Notes: generated by a model not told the origin, from the sequence alone. Positions 35,913-44,649 are shown, counted from the first letter of the stretch. The stretch is DNA of 64,000 nt from Pseudomonas fragi (GCF_025426255.1 NZ_CP104861.1:1860001-1924000), one strand, 5' to 3'. Translations and numbers: made by a program.

Positions 35913-36041
35913 ATGAATTTTGGTGTATATGACTTTTCTTTTATTTGGTTTTTTTATAAATTGGCATTGATCACGTCTTGCTTGGGCTCCCGGTTAATGA
36001 AGGGCTGGTTGAGTCGCTTCTGGGTTCAGGGCCACCCATAA
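35913..36041 (+). CDS. Tiny ORF 3 of a packed set (42 aa)
   Basis: 42 codons: MNFGVYDFSFIWFFYKLALI, then TSCLGSRLMKGWLSRFWVQGHP. It begins 1 nt after the stop of ORF 2. IWFF ... LITSCLGS weakly echoes FWFF ... LTDCWRHS of ORF 2, as if a third, more diverged repeat. Hydrophobic N half, basic C half, as in many small membrane-active peptides. Uncertain. Confidence 0.33.
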   Translation: MNFGVYDFSFIWFFYKLALITSCLGSRLMKGWLSRFWVQGHP

Positions 36042-36076
36042 CAATAAAAATTTTGTCGGCTAACAGTAATCATGCC

Positions 36077-36262
36077 TCAGTGCGAGGCCCTTCGGCCCCT
36101 GGCGTGCGATGCTGAAATTTTTGTCAGTTCAGAATAGACCCGGTCCAGGTGGGCGCAGGTTTCACCGTTGAGAGCGATACATTCAGCTTCAGGTATCAGC
36201 CTTGTAATTAAGGGGGGTGGCTTGACTTGGTAAGTTGTCCTTCGCGTTGCGTAAGTGCTCAC
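36077..36262 (-). CDS. Small protein of unknown function (61 aa)
   Basis: 61 codons from a GTG at 36262. The middle (PPPLITRLIPEAECIALNGE, then TCAHLDRVYSELTKIS) reads like a folded small protein with a helix, and the tail is basic (ARGRRASH). No clear Shine-Dalgarno. It would be divergent from the FleN-like gene, the two starts lying within about 15 nt of each other. Possible but unproven. Confidence 0.45.
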   Translation of the reverse strand: MSTYATRRTTYQVKPPPLITRLIPEAECIALNGETCAHLDRVYSELTKISASHARGRRASH

Positions 36263-36275
36263 GTGTCACACAGGG

Positions 36276-37112
36276 ATGGGAATAGAAAGTATGGAGCGTG
36301 GACATTTTGTACAAGTTATCGCCGTTACAAGCGGGAAGGGAGGGGTGGGCAAGACCGTTGTTGCTGTAAACCTGTCTTTGGCATTGGCAGAACTTGGCAA
36401 ACGGGTTGTATTGCTGGAAGCCGATCTGGGATTGTCGAATATCGCCGTTCTGTTGGGGCTTACCCCGACGTACACACTTGCCGATTTAATTGAGGAACGC
36501 TGCGAGTTATCCGATGTATTGATGCCAGGGCCTGGGGGAGTGCGCATTGCCCACGCCGTGTCAGGCAGTCAGAACTTGGCGCATTTATCGCCTGCGCAGT
36601 ATGCAGGCTTGATCCAGGCTTTCAGCGATGTCGCTGACACACTCGATGTATTGGTGATTGATACTGCCTCGGGTATTGGAACATCAGTAGTTACCTTCGT
36701 TCGAGCAGCCCGAGAGGTTTTGCTGGTTGTGTGTGACGAGCCAACCTCAATTGCTGATGCCTACGCACTCATAAAGTTGCTTAATCGTGACTACGGAATA
36801 AGTCGCTTCCGGATCCTGGCCAACATGCAGCACAATCCGCTTGACGGCCAAAGGCTGTTCGCCAAATTGATCAGGATAACTGACGATTTTCTAAGCGTAA
36901 CGCTGCAGTATGTAGGGGCAATTCCATACGACCAGGATATACGCAAGGCCGCCTCTTTGCAGCGAGCAGTCTACCGAAACTTCCCTCGCTCCAAGAGTAC
37001 AACGGCATTTAGGGCCATTGCTAAAAAAATTGATGCCTGGTCAATTTCCAGCAGTCCTCGAGGGCATATAGAGTTCTTTATAGAAGGCCTGGTCAATAAT
37101 TCGAGACGTTAA
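36276..37112 (+). CDS. Orphan FleN/MinD-like P-loop ATPase
   Basis: A 278-residue ParA/MinD-superfamily ATPase that follows Pseudomonas FleN along its length. It has the deviant Walker A GKGGVGKT (residues 20-27), ADLGLSN (49-55), DTASGIG, the characteristic CDEPTSIADAYALIKLLNRDYG and the C-terminal RGHIEFFIEGLV. FleN restrains FleQ and sets flagellar number; it is normally encoded between flhF and fliA, which are absent here. The residue before ADLG is Glu48 where FleN usually has Asp. The start at 36276 matches the FleN N terminus; 36291 is an alternative. Lower GC and accessory context suggest a transferred or duplicated copy. Confidence 0.83.
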   Translation: MGIESMERGHFVQVIAVTSGKGGVGKTVVAVNLSLALAELGKRVVLLEADLGLSNIAVLLGLTPTYTLADLIEERCELSDVLMPGPGGVRIAHAVSGSQNLAHLSPAQYAGLIQAFSDVADTLDVLVIDTASGIGTSVVTFVRAAREVLLVVCDEPTSIADAYALIKLLNRDYGISRFRILANMQHNPLDGQRLFAKLIRITDDFLSVTLQYVGAIPYDQDIRKAASLQRAVYRNFPRSKSTTAFRAIAKKIDAWSISSSPRGHIEFFIEGLVNNSRR

Positions 37113-37207
37113 TACGAGCTGCTCTATTGCACGTGTTTAATATCGTCACTGGCACGTACAGTTTTAGGCTGAGAGCCGACACGGTCATTACATAAAGGAA
37201 ACGGTGC

Positions 37208-38005
37208 ATGCAGGCGTTCAATCATCAGGACGGCGAGTACATAGAGATAGATCAGGCAAATCTCTACTACGAACAGCAGGGGAACATGGAGGGCCCAGCC
37301 CTTGTATTTCTCCATGGAGGGTTTGGTGATATCGAGACGTTTAATGCCATCACGCCACGTCTGAGCCAAACCTACAGGTTGATCGCAATTGATAGCAGGG
37401 GCCAGGGGAAGTCCACCCTTGGCTCATCACGACTCAGCTACAAGCGCCTGCAGCAGGATGTTGAGGCGGTGCTCGGGTCTTTGGGGATTGAACGTTGCAG
37501 CATTATTGGCCATAGCGATGGCGGCATCGCTGCGTTACGGGTTGCCGTGGCCAACAATGTACATATTGAGAAGCTGGTAACAATTGGCGCGCATTGGATG
37601 CTGAGCGCGGACGATCCTGCTCGTGGCATGTATTCCGAGGTCACCGCCCAGAGCTGGCGCGAGATGTTTGCGCATAGTTACGATCGTTACCAGGCCCTGA
37701 ATCCTGCGCCAGATTTCGAGCGGCTGACGGGAGCACTGAAGTCGCTCTGGCTCGACTCCGGAGAAGAAGGCTACCCGAACGAATCTGTGGGCAACATTAC
37801 TGCCGACTTGCTGGTGGTCAGGGGCGACGAAGACATGCTTGTTTCGCGCACCAACGCAGCAGAGCTGGCTGATAGGGTGCCAAACGCGAGGCTCCTGAAC
37901 ATCCCTTTCGCAGATCACTCAGCCCATGAAGACCGCCCGGAATGGTTACTGGCAATTCTGGAGGTTTTTTTGACGACGAATGAGCGGGTCATGGCTGAGC
38001 GATAA
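37208..38005 (+). CDS. Alpha/beta hydrolase
   Basis: A 265-residue alpha/beta-hydrolase-fold enzyme. FLHGGFGD gives the oxyanion region, GHSDGG the nucleophile elbow (near nt 37515), GDEDMLV the acid and ADHSAHEDRP the His. Such proteins hydrolyse esters, lactones or C-C bonds; no substrate can be assigned. AAAGGAAACGG precedes the ATG at 37208. It seems monocistronic and is followed by a hairpin. Confidence 0.82.
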   Translation: MQAFNHQDGEYIEIDQANLYYEQQGNMEGPALVFLHGGFGDIETFNAITPRLSQTYRLIAIDSRGQGKSTLGSSRLSYKRLQQDVEAVLGSLGIERCSIIGHSDGGIAALRVAVANNVHIEKLVTIGAHWMLSADDPARGMYSEVTAQSWREMFAHSYDRYQALNPAPDFERLTGALKSLWLDSGEEGYPNESVGNITADLLVVRGDEDMLVSRTNAAELADRVPNARLLNIPFADHSAHEDRPEWLLAILEVFLTTNERVMAER

Positions 38006-38032
38006 ACGCCTTCCTGAACAAGATGTGCTTCT

Positions 38033-38061
38033 GGTCATCCGATCCCCCTGATCGGATGACC
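38033..38061 (+). terminator. Hairpin after the alpha/beta hydrolase gene
   Basis: A 12-bp perfect stem GGTCATCCGATC / GATCGGATGACC with a 5-nt loop. No real T run follows, so its strength as a terminator is uncertain. It lies between convergent genes. Confidence 0.65.
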
Positions 38062-38090
38062 TATTGAGCCCTGTCTGCTTGCAGGCGGGA

Positions 38091-38549
38091 TCAAAGCTTG
38101 CGCGTCATCAGCCACTGCTCCTTTCCCCAGGCCTGGAAACACTCCAGCACCTGCCACCCACGTTTTGCGTAATAGTCTTGGCGATCATGGGTGTGCAGGT
38201 ACAGCAGTGAAGTACCCCTGTTTTTTGCTTCGCTGCAGATACCTTCGATCAGTTGCTCCGCCAGGCCTCGTTTCCTTGCGTGCGGGGCGATGAATACGCA
38301 TGCGAGCCAAGGGCCCGTTTTCGGGCGTTCTGGCAGGTCGTCTGCGGCGAGTGCCGCGCCACCCAGCAGTTGCCCATTCTCTAGCGCTATCAGGCATTGC
38401 CAGTCGCAGCTAGCCTGGCCCTGAGCGAACTCTTGTTGCCAGTCAGCCAATGGCTGCCCACTGAATTCGTAAGCGAACTGTCGATGCAGCCACTGCGCCA
38501 TTGTGTCGCTGTGTTGCATATGGTCGCGCAGCCAGACTAACTGGAGCAT
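38091..38549 (-). CDS. GNAT family N-acetyltransferase
   Basis: A 152-residue acetyltransferase. The acetyl-CoA loop motif A reads ACVFIAPHARKRGLAEQLIEGI (near residues 88-109), followed by LLYLHTHDRQDYYAKRGWQVLE, the typical GNAT end. The substrate, an amine on a small molecule or protein, is unknown. Convergent with the hydrolase gene. Confidence 0.82.
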   Translation of the reverse strand: MLQLVWLRDHMQHSDTMAQWLHRQFAYEFSGQPLADWQQEFAQGQASCDWQCLIALENGQLLGGAALAADDLPERPKTGPWLACVFIAPHARKRGLAEQLIEGICSEAKNRGTSLLYLHTHDRQDYYAKRGWQVLECFQAWGKEQWLMTRKL

Positions 38550-38683
38550 TGGGTTCTTCCTTGTCTATTTTCGATGGGCGCGCACCGTCAAGCATAAGAC
38601 CCGTGCAGGCCGAGTGATATTAAGCGGACTACAACGACGTCTCCACCGAGAAATCGAGTGATCTGACTGCCAGAAAACCTTGT

Positions 38684-38713
38684 CTGTGGGAGCGAGCCTG
38701 CGCGCTCCCGCAG
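38684..38713. repeat. REP-type palindrome (ctgtgggagc class)
   Basis: CTGTGGGAGCG ... CGCTCCCGCAG with one mismatch, between the divergent GNAT and ene-reductase genes. Confidence 0.7.
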
Positions 38714-38746
38714 CGGTACCGCTCGCTTAAGTGGCGTTAAGGTTCG

Positions 38747-38772
38747 GTTGATCATTTATTGATGTTGATCAT
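38747..38772. promoter_or_regulatory. Possible operator: two GTTGATCAT repeats
   Basis: GTTGATCAT occurs at 38747-38755 and 38764-38772, 17 bp apart, each containing the palindrome TGATCA, about 115 bp before the ene-reductase start. It may bind a regulator of the three-gene cluster that follows; none is encoded next to it. Confidence 0.4.
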
Positions 38773-38886
38773 AATCAAAAAGCTTGACGGTTTAGATTTC
38801 AGTCATCATCATAAATCCTGTCTTCAGCAAAAAAACTCAGCTACACCAAACCAGGCCTGCTTAATCAGTGATGTCAAAGGTGCTAT

Positions 38887-39981
38887 ATGTCCGATAAAAC
38901 TCTGTTCGACTCTTACCGCTTGGGAGATCTCACTCTGCCTAATCGCATTGTTATGGCGCCCCTCACTCGCAATCGTGCGGGTATTGGTCTGACACCCACC
39001 GAGTTGACTGCCACTTATTACAGCCAGCGCGCTTCGGCTGGGCTGCTCATCACTGAGGCAACCCAGGTTTCTGAGCAGGCTCAGGGCTATCAAGATACGC
39101 CCGGCATTTACACCCAGGCGCAGATTGATGGGTGGCGTAAAGTTACCGAAGCCGTGCATGCAAATGGAGGTCGGATTTTCGTGCAGTTGTGGCACGTTGG
39201 GCGAATTTCCCACGTTGACTTACAGCCTGGCGGTGCAGCCCCTGTCGCCCCATCAGCCCTTCGTGCTGAAACCAAAACCTTCGTGAACAATGGCTTTGCT
39301 GATGTTTCCGAGCCTCGAGCGTTGGCCCTGAACGAGCTGCCGGGAATCGTGAATGACTTCCGTCAGGCTGCCGCCAATGCAATGGCTGCCGGTTTTGACG
39401 GGGTGGAGATTCATGGCGCCAATGGCTACCTGTTGGAGCAGTTCATCAAGGATGGCGCTAACAAGCGTACCGATGCCTACGGCGGTTCAATAGAGAACCG
39501 TGCACGGCTATTGCTGGAAGTCACCGCTGCTGTCGCCGATGAAATCGGCGCCAAGCGCACAGGTGTGCGTATCTCGCCAGTATCGCCAGCAAATGGCATT
39601 ACCAGCACGGATCCTCAACCGCAGTACAACTACATTGCCGAGCAACTCAATGCCTTGGGTGTGATTTATCTGCATGTCGTTGAAGGCGCTACAGGAGGAC
39701 CGCGAAACGTGGCGGCCTTTGATTATGGCGAGCTACGCAGCCGTTTCAAGCAAACCTACCTGGCCAATAACGGCTACGACCTTGAGCTGGCTACCTCGCG
39801 GCTGGTCAATGATGACGCCGATTTGTTCGCTTTTGGCCGTCCCTTTATCAGTAACCCTGACTTGATCGAACGCTTGAAGATTGGTGCACCGCTGGCGGCG
39901 TTAAACCCGGCTACTTTGTATGGCGGTGGTGCTGAGGGTTATATCGACTACCCGACACTGGCCGAAGCTAACGCTCGGTGA
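38887..39981 (+). CDS. Old-yellow-enzyme family ene-reductase (NemA/XenB-like)
   Basis: A 364-residue FMN-dependent NAD(P)H oxidoreductase. It starts LFDSYRLGDLTLPNRIVMAPLTRNRA, and has QLWHVGRISH (flavin- and substrate-contact His region), GVEIHGANGYLLEQFIKDGANKRTDAYGGSIENR and the late FGRPFISNPDL. OYE enzymes reduce activated alkenes, nitro compounds and quinones and are commonly part of electrophile defence. It is followed by a hydrolase and a quinone-oxidoreductase-like gene on the same strand. Confidence 0.9.
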   Translation: MSDKTLFDSYRLGDLTLPNRIVMAPLTRNRAGIGLTPTELTATYYSQRASAGLLITEATQVSEQAQGYQDTPGIYTQAQIDGWRKVTEAVHANGGRIFVQLWHVGRISHVDLQPGGAAPVAPSALRAETKTFVNNGFADVSEPRALALNELPGIVNDFRQAAANAMAAGFDGVEIHGANGYLLEQFIKDGANKRTDAYGGSIENRARLLLEVTAAVADEIGAKRTGVRISPVSPANGITSTDPQPQYNYIAEQLNALGVIYLHVVEGATGGPRNVAAFDYGELRSRFKQTYLANNGYDLELATSRLVNDDADLFAFGRPFISNPDLIERLKIGAPLAALNPATLYGGGAEGYIDYPTLAEANAR

Positions 39982-40093
39982 GCACAGACAACACGTCCTC
40001 CATGCTGGCGCGCTTTGGGCTTTAATTAAACTCAGAGCACGTGCTGAAGGCAGTTCTGCTGGTTTGACTTGTTCAAGTGTTGTCGAGGTTTCA

Positions 40094-40978
40094 ATGGATC
40101 AGCTCGTATCCCGAAGCGTTTCAGCCATAGCATTTATCGATGCCCCTAACTTGTCGATCAAGGTGGGCAACGTCTCTTTTGCTTACCGTGAACTTGGTCC
40201 GGACACTGCTGTGCCGATAGTACTGCTCAACCATTGGGCGGCGGTCCTGGATAACTTCGACCCGCGCATCATGGATGGCCTGGCTTCCCGCCATCGGGTT
40301 ATTGCCATTGATTATCAGGGGATTGGTGCGTCCACGGGGAGTGCTCCCGACACCATTGAGGCGATGGCAAGCGACGTCGTTGCGCTTGTCCTGGCACTTG
40401 GGTACTCAAAAATTGATTTGCTGGGGTTTTCACTCGGTGGTTTCGTGGCGCAGCAAGTCGTGCTTCAAGCTCCCGAGCTGGTACGCAAACTCATCCTCAC
40501 AGGTACCGGACCCGCCGGTGGGGAAGGTATTGATCGAGTGGGCGCCGTCTCGTGGCCACTGATGCTCCGCGGTCTGCTGACGCTGCGTGATCCCAAGTAT
40601 TACCTGTTTTTTACCCCTTCGAGACAAAGCCGAATGGCTGCCAAGGCTTACCTGCTGCGGCTGAAACAGCGTACGACTGACCGGGACAAGCCAGCGACCC
40701 CCATTGCTCTGTTACGACAGCTGAAAGCGATCAAGTCGTGGGGTAGGCAGGCCCCACAGAACTTGAGCCAGGTTGGCGTGCCTGTGCTGATTGTAAATGG
40801 TGATAACGACATCATGGTGCCAACCCGATTGAGTCAGGACATCGCGGCTCGACTACCCAATGCGCAGTTGGTGATCTTCGAGGACGCAGGCCACGGGGGG
40901 ATTTTTCAATACCACGCTGAATTCGTGTCAAAGGTGTTGGCCTTCCTGGATGGGTCTGGCTCCCAAGCCGTCCATTAG
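40094..40978 (+). CDS. Alpha/beta hydrolase
   Basis: A 294-residue alpha/beta hydrolase. LLNHWAAVLDNFDPR carries the oxyanion region, GFSLGG the nucleophilic Ser (near nt 40430), NGDNDIMVPT the acid and DAGHGGIFQ the His. GAGG precedes the ATG at 40094; the frame upstream overlaps the ene-reductase gene without conservation. Substrate unknown. It lies between two redox genes and may act on the same class of reactive carbonyl or ester compound. Confidence 0.83.
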   Translation: MDQLVSRSVSAIAFIDAPNLSIKVGNVSFAYRELGPDTAVPIVLLNHWAAVLDNFDPRIMDGLASRHRVIAIDYQGIGASTGSAPDTIEAMASDVVALVLALGYSKIDLLGFSLGGFVAQQVVLQAPELVRKLILTGTGPAGGEGIDRVGAVSWPLMLRGLLTLRDPKYYLFFTPSRQSRMAAKAYLLRLKQRTTDRDKPATPIALLRQLKAIKSWGRQAPQNLSQVGVPVLIVNGDNDIMVPTRLSQDIAARLPNAQLVIFEDAGHGGIFQYHAEFVSKVLAFLDGSGSQAVH

Positions 40979-41032
40979 GGTTACAGGATTTTTTGAAACT
41001 CGACTTGATTTGCAAATAGAGAAGTCATTCAG

Positions 41033-42034
41033 ATGAAAGCATTCATCATTGATCGGTATGGGAAAAACGTGTCCGGGCGGATTGGCGAAATGCCTGAGCC
41101 GGCGGTGCAAGACGACGATGTCCTGGTGCAAGTGCACGCGGCGGGCGTCAATGCGCTGGACGTCAAGATTCGCAGTGGCGAGTTCAAAATGATCCTGCCT
41201 TATAAGTTGCCACTGGTACTGGGTAATGACGTTGCGGGAACAGTAATCAAAGTCGGCGCGCAGGTTAGCCGTTTCAAACCGGGTGATGAGGTTTATGCGC
41301 GTCCTGACCAGAATCGTATTGGTACATTCGCCGAATTCATCGCGATCAAGCAATCCTCCGTGGCGCGAAAACCGTTGAATCTGTCGATGGAGGAGGCTGC
41401 TTCAGTTCCTCTTGTGGCCTTGACCGCCTGGCAAGTGCTGGTCGAGACAGCCAAGCTCAAACCCGGACAAAAAGTGCTGATCCATGCTGGCTCCGGCGGC
41501 GTGGGCAGCGTTGCCATTCAATTGGCCAAACATCTTGGTGCCTATGTTGCAACGACCACGAGTACGGCGAATGTTGCCTGGGTCAAAGCATTGGGCGCTG
41601 ATGTCGTTATCGATTACAAACAGCAGGACTTTGCTAACGAGCTTCGCGATTACGATGTAGTCCTCAATAGCTTGGGCAAGCGCGAGTTGAGCAAGTCGCT
41701 ATCGGTGTTGAAGCCCGGTGGGCAGTTGATTTCGATTTCCGGGCCACCTACACCCGAGTTCGCCGTAGATCAAGGCCTGTCCTGGCCGTTGAAGCAGGTG
41801 CTGGGGCTTTTGAGTCGCAGCATTCGTAAACAAGCCGGGCAACGCGGCATCAGCTACTCCTTTGTTTTCATGCGTGCAGATGGGCAGCAGCTAAACGAGA
41901 TAACCACCCTTATTGAGTCAGGAGCGATCACGCCTGTGGTCGAACAGGTATTTGCTTTCGAAGAAACTGCCGCAGCGCTGGCGTATGTTGAAAGTGGCCG
42001 CGCGAAGGGCAAGTTAGTGGTCAGGATGGTCTGA
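41033..42034 (+). CDS. NADP-dependent quinone-oxidoreductase/zinc-less MDR
   Basis: A 333-residue medium-chain dehydrogenase/reductase. It shows NADPH-binding HAGSGGVGSVAIQLAKHLGA (near nt 41490-41550) and VNALDVKIRSGEFK plus LPLVLGNDVAGTV of the quinone oxidoreductase branch. The zinc ligands of alcohol dehydrogenases are not evident. Typical reactions are reduction of quinones or alpha,beta-unsaturated carbonyls. It follows the ene-reductase and hydrolase genes with 55 nt spacing, consistent with one operon for reactive electrophiles. Confidence 0.85.
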   Translation: MKAFIIDRYGKNVSGRIGEMPEPAVQDDDVLVQVHAAGVNALDVKIRSGEFKMILPYKLPLVLGNDVAGTVIKVGAQVSRFKPGDEVYARPDQNRIGTFAEFIAIKQSSVARKPLNLSMEEAASVPLVALTAWQVLVETAKLKPGQKVLIHAGSGGVGSVAIQLAKHLGAYVATTTSTANVAWVKALGADVVIDYKQQDFANELRDYDVVLNSLGKRELSKSLSVLKPGGQLISISGPPTPEFAVDQGLSWPLKQVLGLLSRSIRKQAGQRGISYSFVFMRADGQQLNEITTLIESGAITPVVEQVFAFEETAAALAYVESGRAKGKLVVRMV

Positions 42035-42129
42035 GGGGTGACGCCAGGTGCTTGAGCTGCTGTGGTAGTTGGGTTTTCGAGCCTGAGGCCACTATCGCCA
42101 GATGGCGACGATGACCTCAAGGGCATGGT

Positions 42130-42870
42130 TCATCCTGCGATGTACAGCCCGCCGTTAACGTGTAGCACTTCACCGGTCATGAAACTTGAGCCGTTGCTGC
42201 ACAGGAAGGCAATCACCGAGGCGATTTCGCTCGGCTGACCCAGGCGTTTGAGTGGGGTCTGCTCCACCGAGTCGCTGCCGCGGGTAGCGATCAGGTTCTG
42301 GGTCATCGGGGTTTCGATGACTCCGGGAGACACGGCATTCACCCTGGTCTGCGGCCCCAATTCACGGGCCAGGGCGCGGGTCAGGCTCAGAAGCCCACCC
42401 TTGGACGTGCCATAGTGCGCGTTGGAGTACGCCCCCCGATGTGCGGCCACCGAGGTCAGGTTGACGATCGCGCTGTTGGCGCGCAGTGCCGGGATTGCCC
42501 GACTGCACAGGTAGAACACGCCGTCGAGGTTGATGCTCAGCGTCTGGCGCCATTGCTCATCGGTCATCTGGCGAATCGGTTGCGACTGGTACAGGCCGGC
42601 CGACGGCACCAGGAAGTCGATACCGCCGAAGCGCTCGATAGCCAGTTGCACTGCTTTGGCCGAGTCTTCTGGGTCTGCGGCATTCATCTGCAGGGTACAG
42701 ACGCGCTGGCCGCTGGGGTCGAGTTCTCGGGCAAAATCTGCCAGGCCTTCGCCGTCCAGGTCGGCGAGCACCATCGAGGCGCCATATTGATAAAACAATT
42801 TTGCCACTTCGCGGCCAATACCACCGTTGGCACCTGACAGCAGCAGGACGCGATTGTTGAAGTCGTACAT
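42130..42870 (-). CDS. Short-chain dehydrogenase/reductase (SDR)
   Basis: A 246-residue classical SDR: NAD(P)-binding SGANGGIGREVA (TGxxxGxG type), the substrate region NLTSVAAHRG with the catalytic Ser (S-Y-K triad, Tyr/Lys in HYGTSKGG) and a C-terminal FMTGEVLHVNGGLY typical of FabG-like enzymes. It oxidises or reduces a secondary alcohol or ketone. GGAG precedes the ATG at 42870. It starts 30 nt after the AroE-like gene on the same strand and belongs to the GntR-controlled catabolic locus. Confidence 0.87.
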   Translation of the reverse strand: MYDFNNRVLLLSGANGGIGREVAKLFYQYGASMVLADLDGEGLADFARELDPSGQRVCTLQMNAADPEDSAKAVQLAIERFGGIDFLVPSAGLYQSQPIRQMTDEQWRQTLSINLDGVFYLCSRAIPALRANSAIVNLTSVAAHRGAYSNAHYGTSKGGLLSLTRALARELGPQTRVNAVSPGVIETPMTQNLIATRGSDSVEQTPLKRLGQPSEIASVIAFLCSNGSSFMTGEVLHVNGGLYIAG

Positions 42871-42899
42871 GGTCGGGGTCTCCGTAAGAGTGCCTGGGA

Positions 42900-43730
42900 T
42901 CATGGGCCGAGAATGCGCGCCAGATGTTCGTGCTGCAGGTCAACGCCGAGAAACCGACAGATCTGCACGATCTGGCCATAGATCATGTGTTGTCCGTGGT
43001 GAACGCGGCAGCCACGCTGGCGTGCCGCAGCCAATAGTGGTGTATCGCCGGCGCGCATCACGGCTTCGCAGACCAGGGCGCCAGCCTGTAGGGTGCTGGG
43101 GTCAAGCGGCAGGGCGTCGTCGTCCTTGAGGCCCAGAGATGTGGCGTTGATGATCACATCGAAGCCCTGCGCATTTCCGTCACTAGTGCTCAGATCAACC
43201 GTGGGGTAGTGCGCTGCAAGGCGTTCCAGCAGGGCTTCGGCGCGGGCCGGAGAACGATTGTAGATCGCCAGTCGTGCCGGGTTTTGCCGGGCAATCGCCG
43301 CGGCAATCGACTTGCCGGCGCCACCGGCACCCACCAGCAATACGCGCTTGCCTTCCAGTCGATGACCCTGCTGATGCAGCCCGGCAAGCATGCCTTCGCC
43401 ATCGAAGTTGCCACCGGTCAGTCGACCGCTCTCGGGGTCAATCCGAACTGCATTGACCGAGCCGACCTGACGCGCCATATCGGTCAATTCATCGCAGTAT
43501 TCAACGATGCTTTCCTTGTAAGGGATGGTCACGACCAGACCGTGCAGGTTGGCAATGCCGGATGCGCCGAGCAGTACCTTGTGCAGGTTTGTCCCTTGTA
43601 CGTGCAGCGGCACGCAAACTAGGTCAAGGCCTTGGTTGGTGGCGCTTTGGTTGATCACTTGTGGGGTTTTTACATGGGCAATCGGATCGGCAACGATGCC
43701 GATCAGTCGCGTCTGGCCACTGATGTGCAT
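42900..43730 (-). CDS. Shikimate dehydrogenase-family oxidoreductase
   Basis: A 276-residue AroE/YdiB-family protein. Substrate half: GIVADPIAHVKTPQVINQ, VTIPYKE (catalytic Lys), GSVNAVR and NFDGEG; cofactor half: VLLVGAGGAGKSIAAAIARQ and YNRSPARA, where the Arg suggests NADP. AroE enzymes use SKSP-type loops for shikimate; here the equivalent is VKTP, and ND near the end of the site is NFDGEG rather than NTDG, so the substrate may differ. GAGG precedes the ATG at 43730. Two operator-like sites lie upstream. Confidence 0.82.
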   Translation of the reverse strand: MHISGQTRLIGIVADPIAHVKTPQVINQSATNQGLDLVCVPLHVQGTNLHKVLLGASGIANLHGLVVTIPYKESIVEYCDELTDMARQVGSVNAVRIDPESGRLTGGNFDGEGMLAGLHQQGHRLEGKRVLLVGAGGAGKSIAAAIARQNPARLAIYNRSPARAEALLERLAAHYPTVDLSTSDGNAQGFDVIINATSLGLKDDDALPLDPSTLQAGALVCEAVMRAGDTPLLAAARQRGCRVHHGQHMIYGQIVQICRFLGVDLQHEHLARILGP

Positions 43731-43859
43731 GGGGAACCTCAAAGGCAGGAGTAGAAGCGCACGTAGGCTGTCGCGTCACGGGCGGGGTTGACGCAGGAGG
43801 CGCGCTTGCATGAAGCCGGTGGTTGTAGCAGTGCTGTGATACGGCCCATGAATGACAAC

Positions 43860-43889
43860 CTGTCTGACATATTTTTTAGTGGTCTGACA
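43860..43889. promoter_or_regulatory. GntR-type operator pair before the AroE-like operon
   Basis: CTGTCTGACA (43860-43869) and TGGTCTGACA (43880-43889), centred 20 bp apart, about two helical turns. They are related to the sites at 44870 and 51356 and probably bind the regulator encoded at 43936-44649. Confidence 0.65.
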
Positions 43890-43935
43890 TGATGTTAGAA
43901 GGCTTCGCTTTCAGGTGTCAAGGGGGCTCAGGGGA

Positions 43936-44649
43936 TCAAGCCTGCAGGTACATGTCCATGCGCTTGGCGGCATTGCGCAGGTGTCGCTCGGCGGCTTCAC
44001 CAGCCAACACCGGATCACGGGCCTGGATGGCCTGGAAGATGGCCTGGTGCTCGTCCTGCACGTCCTGGATCAGCTCGTTGTAAATTTCAGCGGTGTTGCT
44101 GCGGGCTTCTCGAATCAGGCGCCGAACGCTGTGGTCGAGGTACTCGTTGAGTGATTTGAAGTGCGGGTTGTGGGTAGCCGCGACAATGGCCTGGTGGAAG
44201 GCGTAGTCCTCTTCGTCACCCAACTGGTCATTGACCATCGCGTATTCCATGCCGACCAGCGCCTGGCGAATTTTCTTCAGGTCTTCGGGGGTATGACGCA
44301 AGGCTGCCAGGCGCGTGGCGCCCACTTCGATAGTGATCAGGAACTCGAGGATATGCAGCAACGCGTCTTCCTCGCCCAGCGATACTTCCTTCAAGCGAAA
44401 CGCATGGCGCTCGCCGCGCTTGGCAACAAACGCACCCTTGCCTTGCTGGGTGGTAATCAGTTCTTCGAACTTGAGCTGCGACAAGGCTTCGCGCACCACC
44501 GCCCGGCTAACCGAAAACTGTTCGCACAATTGCCTTTCGCTTGGCAATTGATCACCGGTAGCCAGCCGTCCGGACTGGATCTCGCCGCTGAGCCAGTTGA
44601 CTATCTCCATGGGTAGGGGCTGGTGGGGATGCACGTTAACGCTTTTCAT
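43936..44649 (-). CDS. GntR family regulator, FadR/FCD subfamily
   Basis: A 237-residue repressor-type regulator: N-terminal winged helix (GDQLPSERQLCEQFSVSRAVVREALSQL, about residues 32-59) and a C-terminal FCD ligand domain with the usual metal-site residues (DYAFHQAI, DEHQAIFQAI, ERHL). FCD regulators generally release DNA on binding an organic acid. Its gene is flanked by the AroE-like/SDR operon and the divergent transporter operon, and shared operator-like sequences before each make it the likely controller of the locus. Confidence 0.9.
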   Translation of the reverse strand: MKSVNVHPHQPLPMEIVNWLSGEIQSGRLATGDQLPSERQLCEQFSVSRAVVREALSQLKFEELITTQQGKGAFVAKRGERHAFRLKEVSLGEEDALLHILEFLITIEVGATRLAALRHTPEDLKKIRQALVGMEYAMVNDQLGDEEDYAFHQAIVAATHNPHFKSLNEYLDHSVRRLIREARSNTAEIYNELIQDVQDEHQAIFQAIQARDPVLAGEAAERHLRNAAKRMDMYLQA

